A stretch of DNA of 8,158 nucleotides from an uncultured bacterium. GTDB taxonomy: Bacteria; Armatimonadota; UBA5829; DSUL01. The notes under the pieces are model-generated. The model ran no database searches, was not told the DNA's origin, and was given only the letters and a program-made list of their open reading frames with translations. A program made the translations under genes and the position numbers. Shown one piece after another: positions 4,779-8,158 of the stretch. Each line of letters opens with the position of its first letter. Position 1 is the stretch's first letter. The stretch lies in contig CALCJH010000408.1 in assembly GCA_937967775.1 (NCBI GenBank), positions 1-8,158 on the forward strand. Direction: 5' to 3'.

Positions 4779-6299
4779 GTGAAAAGCATGGAAAACAATG
4801 CCGACATCACATCCCGGGATCCGCGGCCGGTCCTGCTGACCGGCGCGACTGGCTACATCGGCGGGCGTCTTCTGCGCAGGCTGGAGGAAGAGGGTATCCG
4901 CGTGCGGTGTCTGGTCCGCAACCCCGCAGTGCTGGCCGGACGAGTGGCGCCGGACACGGAGGTCGTTCAAGGCGATGTGCGCGACGCCGCCTCCGTCGAG
5001 CGCGCAATGGTGGGAGTCCGCGCGGCCTACTATCTGGTCCACTCCATGGCCTCCGCCGGTTCCTTCGAGGAGCAGGACCGGCGGGCGGCGCTCAATTTCG
5101 TCCGGGCGGCCGAGCAATGCGGGGTCGAGCGCATCATCTACCTGGGCGGCCTTGCGCACGAGGATGAGCGCAGTCTCTCGTCCCACCTGCGAAGCAGGCT
5201 GGAAGTGGGGCGCATCTTCCGTGAAGGTTCCGTTCCATCCATCGAGCTGCGCGCTTCCATCGTTATCGGATCGGGCAGTCTGTCCTTCGAGATCGTCCGC
5301 AACCTGACCGAGAGGCTTCCCTTGATGATCTGCCCTCGCTGGGTATCTATGCCCGCCCAGCCCATCGCCATCGGCGACGTTCTGGAGTATCTGCGGCGCG
5401 CGCTTGAGATCCCGCTGGACGGGCACCGAATCTTCGAAATCGGGGGGGCCGATGTCGTCAGCTACGGCGATCTGATGAGAGAATACGCCCGTCAGCGGAA
5501 CCTGAAGCGGATCATGATCCCCGTGCCCGTTCTGACCCCCTGGCTATCCAGCCTCTGGCTCGGCCTGGTGACGCCGGTCTACGCGCGGGTGGGACGCAAG
5601 CTGATCGAAAGCGTCCGCCACGCCACCGTGGTCCGTGACCACTCCGCGCTGGACGTTTTCGGAATACGGCCGGCAGGTGTCCGGGAGGCCATCGCGGCCG
5701 CCCTGCGGAACGAAGATCGTGAGCTGGCGGAGACGCGCTGGTCGGATGCACTCTCGTCGTCGGGCGTGCGCAGGGACTGGGGCGGCGTGCGGTTCGGATC
5801 GCGTCTGGTAGATTCTCGCTCGGTGGAAGTTCCGGTCCCCACCGATCGGGCATTCGCGCCCATCCGGCGGATCGGGGGCGAGACAGGCTGGTACGGTTCG
5901 GGATGGCTCTGGCGGCTGAGGGGTGCACTAGACCTTCTGGTAGGCGGTGTGGGAATGCGTCGGGGCCGGCGAGACCCGGAGCACCCCCACGTGGGCGACG
6001 CCCTCGATTTCTGGCGCGTCGAGCGCTACGAGGAGAACCGTCTGCTGCGCCTGTATGCCGAGATGAAGGTGCCCGGGCGGGCGTGGCTGGAGTTCGAGGT
6101 ATCTCCCGGGCCGGAAGGTTCCCGCATCACCCAGACGGCGATGTTCGACCCCCTCGGGCTCACTGGCCTGATCTATTGGTACGGGCTTTGGCCGGTGCAT
6201 CAGCTGGTGTTTGCCAGAATGCTTCGCGGCATCGCCCGTGCCGCAGTGAAAGCCGACGACCTGCCGGCAGTGGCGGGCCGGGAGCGCCGCCATGCGTAG
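4779..6299 (+). CDS. Atypical SDR / NmrA-like NAD(P)-binding protein fused to a DUF2867 domain
   Basis: The 506-residue product starts with an NAD(P)-binding Rossmann fold: VLLTGATGYIGGRLL (18-32, TGxxGxxG), basic residues RVRCLVRNP (41-49) favouring NADP, GDVRD (65-69), and AYYLVHSM (83-90). It has no canonical YxxxK, as is usual in the NmrA/epimerase-like atypical group. The C-terminal domain, about 334-492, resembles DUF2867: GGETGWYG (366-373), GDALDFWRVE (406-415), PGRAWLEFEV (432-441), then TQTAMFDPLGLTGLIYWYGL and a helix HQLVFARMLRGIA. This two-domain layout is that of YbjT-like proteins; the reaction is unknown. The GTG start is uncertain: an in-frame ATG at 4788 is equally plausible and neither has a strong ribosome site. 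It is the first gene of the plus-strand operon and overlaps the TspO gene by 8 bp. Confidence 0.87.
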   Translation: MKSMENNADITSRDPRPVLLTGATGYIGGRLLRRLEEEGIRVRCLVRNPAVLAGRVAPDTEVVQGDVRDAASVERAMVGVRAAYYLVHSMASAGSFEEQDRRAALNFVRAAEQCGVERIIYLGGLAHEDERSLSSHLRSRLEVGRIFREGSVPSIELRASIVIGSGSLSFEIVRNLTERLPLMICPRWVSMPAQPIAIGDVLEYLRRALEIPLDGHRIFEIGGADVVSYGDLMREYARQRNLKRIMIPVPVLTPWLSSLWLGLVTPVYARVGRKLIESVRHATVVRDHSALDVFGIRPAGVREAIAAALRNEDRELAETRWSDALSSSGVRRDWGGVRFGSRLVDSRSVEVPVPTDRAFAPIRRIGGETGWYGSGWLWRLRGALDLLVGGVGMRRGRRDPEHPHVGDALDFWRVERYEENRLLRLYAEMKVPGRAWLEFEVSPGPEGSRITQTAMFDPLGLTGLIYWYGLWPVHQLVFARMLRGIARAAVKADDLPAVAGRERRHA

Positions 6300-6750
6300 C
6301 GCGGGCGGGCTGGCTGTCAGCCTTGTGGTGTGCTGGGGCGCGGCGGCGATCGGTGGGATCTGGACAGCGTCAAGCGTGCAGGACTGGTATCGCGATCTGG
6401 CCAGGCCGTCCTGGACTCCACCCGATGCCCTCTTCGGACCTGTATGGGCGGTTCTATACACGCTGATGGCCGTCAGCGCCTGGCTGGTGTGGCGAGAAGG
6501 AGGCCGGGGATGGCCGATGGCGGCGTTTGCGGCGCAGCTGGCGCTGAACGTATCGTGGAGCGGTCTCTTTTTCGGGCTTCGACAGGTCGGACCCGCGCTT
6601 CTGGACATCGTAGCGCTGTGGGTTGCCATACTTTGCTGCATTCTGATTTTCTGGAATGTTTCGCAACTCGCCGCTCTGCTGCTGCTTCCCTATCTGACGT
6701 GGGTCGGCTTCGCGGCGGCGCTGAACTTCGCCATCTGGAGGATGAACTGA
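6292..6750 (+). CDS. tspO: TspO/MBR family tryptophan-rich sensory membrane protein
   Basis: The 152-residue product is a five-helix TspO/MBR protein of normal length. Diagnostic residues are WY (32-33), RPSWTPP (38-44), FGPVW (48-52), LYTLMAVSAWLVWR (55-68), QLALNVSWSGLFFGLR (82-97), LLPYLTWVGFAAALNFAIW (131-149). Bacterial relatives bind porphyrins and are linked to oxidative stress, tetrapyrrole and light-dependent regulation; whether this one does so is inference. The ATG overlaps the end of the SDR-DUF2867 gene (ATGCGTAG shared), with GGGAG inside that gene as ribosome site, so translation is coupled. The next gene's ribosome site, GGAGGA at 6737-6742, lies inside the last codons of this one. 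Confidence 0.95.
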   Translation: MRSAGGLAVSLVVCWGAAAIGGIWTASSVQDWYRDLARPSWTPPDALFGPVWAVLYTLMAVSAWLVWREGGRGWPMAAFAAQLALNVSWSGLFFGLRQVGPALLDIVALWVAILCCILIFWNVSQLAALLLLPYLTWVGFAAALNFAIWRMN

Positions 6751-6751
6751 A

Positions 6752-7498
6752 ATGAGCGATGCTCCGTGTTTCGTGATTGCCGGAGGATCGGGCGGCATCG
6801 GACGCGCGCTGTGCAAAATCTTGTCGGAAAAAGGCTGCCGACTTTTCATAACCGGACGCGATCCGGATCGGCTGCAGGCCGCGTGTGCGGAGACGGGAGC
6901 GGAAGGGGCGGTCTGGGACGCCGGAACCGAGCGAGACTTCTCGCCCGTCATCGAGGCCGCCCTGGAGCGCTTCGGCCGGCTGGACGGCGCGGTGAACCTC
7001 TGCGGTTCCGTGCTTCTTAAGCCCGCGCATATGACCTCCGACGTCGATCTGGACGCGGTTCTGGCAGCCAACCTGCTGTCGGCGTTCAGCGTCACGCGCT
7101 CGGCCGCGAAGGCCCTGATGAAATCCGGAGGAGGAAGCATCGTGCTGGTCTCCTCGGCCGCGGCCCGCGTGGGGCTTGCCAACCACGAGGCGATAGCGGC
7201 GGCCAAGGCGGGAGTCATCGGCCTCACCCTCTCCGCCGCGGCCACCTACGCCGGATCAGGCATCCGGGTGAACTGTGTGGCTCCAGGCCTGGTGCGCACA
7301 CCGGCCACAGCGCGCATCACAACGAACGAGGCAAGCCTGAAGATGTCCGAACAGATGCATCCCCTGGGTCGCATCGGCGATCCACAGGATGTCGCCTCCG
7401 CCATCGCCTGGCTGCTAAATCCGGAGGCGGGCTGGGTGACAGGGCAGGTCATCGGTGTGGACGGAGGACTGGCCACGGTGCGCAGCCGGGGCACTTAG
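6752..7498 (+). CDS. Short-chain dehydrogenase/reductase fold protein lacking the catalytic Tyr
   Basis: The 248-residue product is a classical-length SDR like FabG. It has the cofactor glycine motif AGGSGGIGRA (10-19), a basic ITGRDPDR stretch (33-40) suggesting NADP, NLCG (82-85) in place of NNAG, ANLLSAF (106-112), the catalytic Ser equivalent at S135 (VLVSSAAA), the VNCVAPGLVRTP segment (173-184) and the terminal GQVIGVDGGL (231-240). The active-site YxxxK is changed: K152 is present but the Tyr position is I148 (HEAIAAAKAG), read from a rare ATA codon. The protein may still bind NADP, use another residue, or be a non-catalytic partner. The ATG is 1 bp after the tspO stop, with GGAGG 10-11 nt upstream, so it is coupled to tspO. 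Confidence 0.92.
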   Translation: MSDAPCFVIAGGSGGIGRALCKILSEKGCRLFITGRDPDRLQAACAETGAEGAVWDAGTERDFSPVIEAALERFGRLDGAVNLCGSVLLKPAHMTSDVDLDAVLAANLLSAFSVTRSAAKALMKSGGGSIVLVSSAAARVGLANHEAIAAAKAGVIGLTLSAAATYAGSGIRVNCVAPGLVRTPATARITTNEASLKMSEQMHPLGRIGDPQDVASAIAWLLNPEAGWVTGQVIGVDGGLATVRSRGT

Positions 7499-7524
7499 CG
7501 CGAGATTCGATCGCGGACAAAGTG

Positions 7525-7557
7525 TGCCCCTGCAAGGACCTGCTCCCCGCAGGGGCA
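7525..7557. terminator. Probable bidirectional terminator between convergent genes
   Basis: TGCCCCTGC (7525-7533) and GCAGGGGCA (7549-7557) form a perfect 9-bp stem with a 15-nt loop. It lies 26 bp after the plus-strand SDR stop and 23 bp past the stop of the convergent lipoprotein gene. The 3' tracts are weak: TTCTGAT on the plus strand and CACTTTGT on the minus strand. Placement between convergent stops supports the call more than the tails do. Confidence 0.65.
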
Positions 7558-7580
7558 TTCTGATATGCGCGGATTTCCCT

Positions 7581-7931
7581 TCAGTGATCGTGTCCCGTGT
7601 GTTCGTCTTTCTTGCCGGAGGATCCCTCCGCCTTCACTGCGTATTTCGCGGGGTTCTCATCGAACTTCTTCCGGCAATCGTCCGAACAGAACGCATAAGT
7701 CTTCCCTTCGTAGGTCACATTCAGACGTTCCGGAAGGTATCCGCCCATCTTGTGCCCGCCGTCCACATAGCAGACCCGGCAGTACTGATCCACCGCGTCG
7801 TCCGGAACGGAGCTCAGGTCCTGTGTAGGCGCTGGCGGAGGAGACGGAGCCTCGGCACTCTCCTTGCCGCATCCGGCGGTGACGGCCGCAAGGGCGGTAA
7901 TGAGCACGGCGGGAAGCATCAGCTTTCTCAT
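7581..7931 (-). CDS. YHS/TRASH-type metal-binding lipoprotein with His-rich tail
   Basis: The 116-residue product starts with a lipoprotein signal peptide, MRKLMLPAVLITALAAVTAGC, with C21 as the lipidated residue (the -3 residue is Thr, a little unusual). A Pro-rich spacer follows (28-36). The domain at about 50-97 matches the YHS/TRASH type: C51-x2-C54, then NVTYEGKTYAFCSDDCRKKF with C82-x3-C86, and NPAKY. Such domains bind heavy metals, often copper. The tail ends in HTGHDH, adding possible ligands. It is likely an envelope-anchored metal sensor, chaperone or scavenger; the metal is not known. The ATG has GGGAG 7 nt upstream. It lies 22 bp downstream of the partial prepilin-like gene and is probably co-transcribed with it. 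Confidence 0.88.
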   Translation of the reverse strand: MRKLMLPAVLITALAAVTAGCGKESAEAPSPPPAPTQDLSSVPDDAVDQYCRVCYVDGGHKMGGYLPERLNVTYEGKTYAFCSDDCRKKFDENPAKYAVKAEGSSGKKDEHTGHDH

Positions 7932-7953
7932 ATACGATCTCCCTTCCCTTCCG

Positions 7954-8158
7954 TCAGGGACGCCAGTTAGAATCCCACGGGGCCCAGTCGCTCCGCCTGA
8001 TGTCGGTGTCCTTCACCCAGCGTGCGTGGCCGTCCGCAAACGCGATGTTGGCGCCTCCGTAGTGGAAATATCGCAGGCGAAGCTCCGGGCTGTCAACCGG
8101 AGCCACCTGTTCCGGTTTCCAGATGTGCGTCCCGTTGAAGCCCTCCGCCACCGCCACC
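7954..8158 (-). CDS. Prepilin-like H-X9-DG protein, C-terminal part only (cut by window edge)
   Basis: Only the last 67 codons are in the window; the N-terminus and any FTLIELL helix lie beyond the right edge, and the GTG at the edge should not be taken as a start. The fragment carries H32-X9-D42-G43 (positions counted in the fragment), with HYGGANIAFADGHARW. It is clearly a paralogue of the gene at 840-1550: both have AEGFNG(S/T)H(V/I)WKPE before the motif and WAPWD...WRP at the very end. It is upstream of the YHS lipoprotein gene on the same strand. Confidence 0.85.
   Translation of the reverse strand, partial: VAVAEGFNGTHIWKPEQVAPVDSPELRLRYFHYGGANIAFADGHARWVKDTDIRRSDWAPWDSNWRP

Noticed and set aside
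1..8158. Search for CRISPR repeats, tRNA, rRNA, transposase or defence-system genes.
   Set aside because: No regularly spaced repeats, no tRNA-like cloverleaf or TTC arm with CCA end, and no transposase or integrase motif was seen in any frame.

Overview
This 8.2 kb window is high-GC bacterial chromosomal DNA packed with protein genes. I found no rRNA, tRNA, CRISPR array or insertion sequence. Two genes (one cut by the right edge) encode prepilin-like proteins with a G^FTLIELLVVIAIIAIL-type N-terminus or an H-X9-DG C-terminal motif. A DUF1080 (3-keto-disaccharide hydrolase family) protein lies beside one of them. From what I know of these families, this mix is typical of Armatimonadota, with Planctomycetota-like lineages as the alternative; the phylum call is inference.

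Left block (32-3448, all on the minus strand, read right to left): a SPOR-domain membrane protein, an isoprenylcysteine/phospholipid methyltransferase-type (ICMT/PEMT) membrane protein, a small Cys-rich exported protein, an H-X9-DG prepilin-like protein and a membrane-anchored DUF1080 protein. Gaps are 25-139 bp. A good extended -10 promoter candidate (3492-3520) sits upstream of the SPOR gene, so the five genes may form one operon. Two hairpins could modulate it: one hides the ribosome site of the methyltransferase gene (2656-2682) and one precedes the DUF1080 gene (728-762). A perfect 14-bp GC stem followed by five T (3524-3565) separates this block from the next gene.

Middle: an ARPP-1/DUF6569-like gene (3597-4604, minus) is divergent from a plus-strand operon. 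The intergenic region between them carries repeated TGTCAG motifs, possibly an operator.

Right block, plus strand (4779-7498): an NAD(P)-binding SDR fused to a DUF2867 domain, a TspO/MBR membrane protein and a second SDR. Two of the genes overlap by 8 bp and the next pair is 1 bp apart, so they are almost certainly co-transcribed and translationally coupled. The second SDR lacks the catalytic Tyr of the YxxxK motif. A likely bidirectional terminator (7525-7557) follows.

Right edge (7581-8158, minus): a YHS/TRASH-type metal-binding lipoprotein with a His-rich tail lies 22 bp downstream of a second H-X9-DG prepilin-like gene, of which only the C-terminal part is in the window.

Nothing here proves a new system. 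The most promising leads are the SDR-DUF2867/TspO/Tyr-less SDR operon, the uncharacterised ARPP-1-like gene divergent from it, and the pairing of H-X9-DG prepilins with Cys-rich or metal-binding exported proteins.
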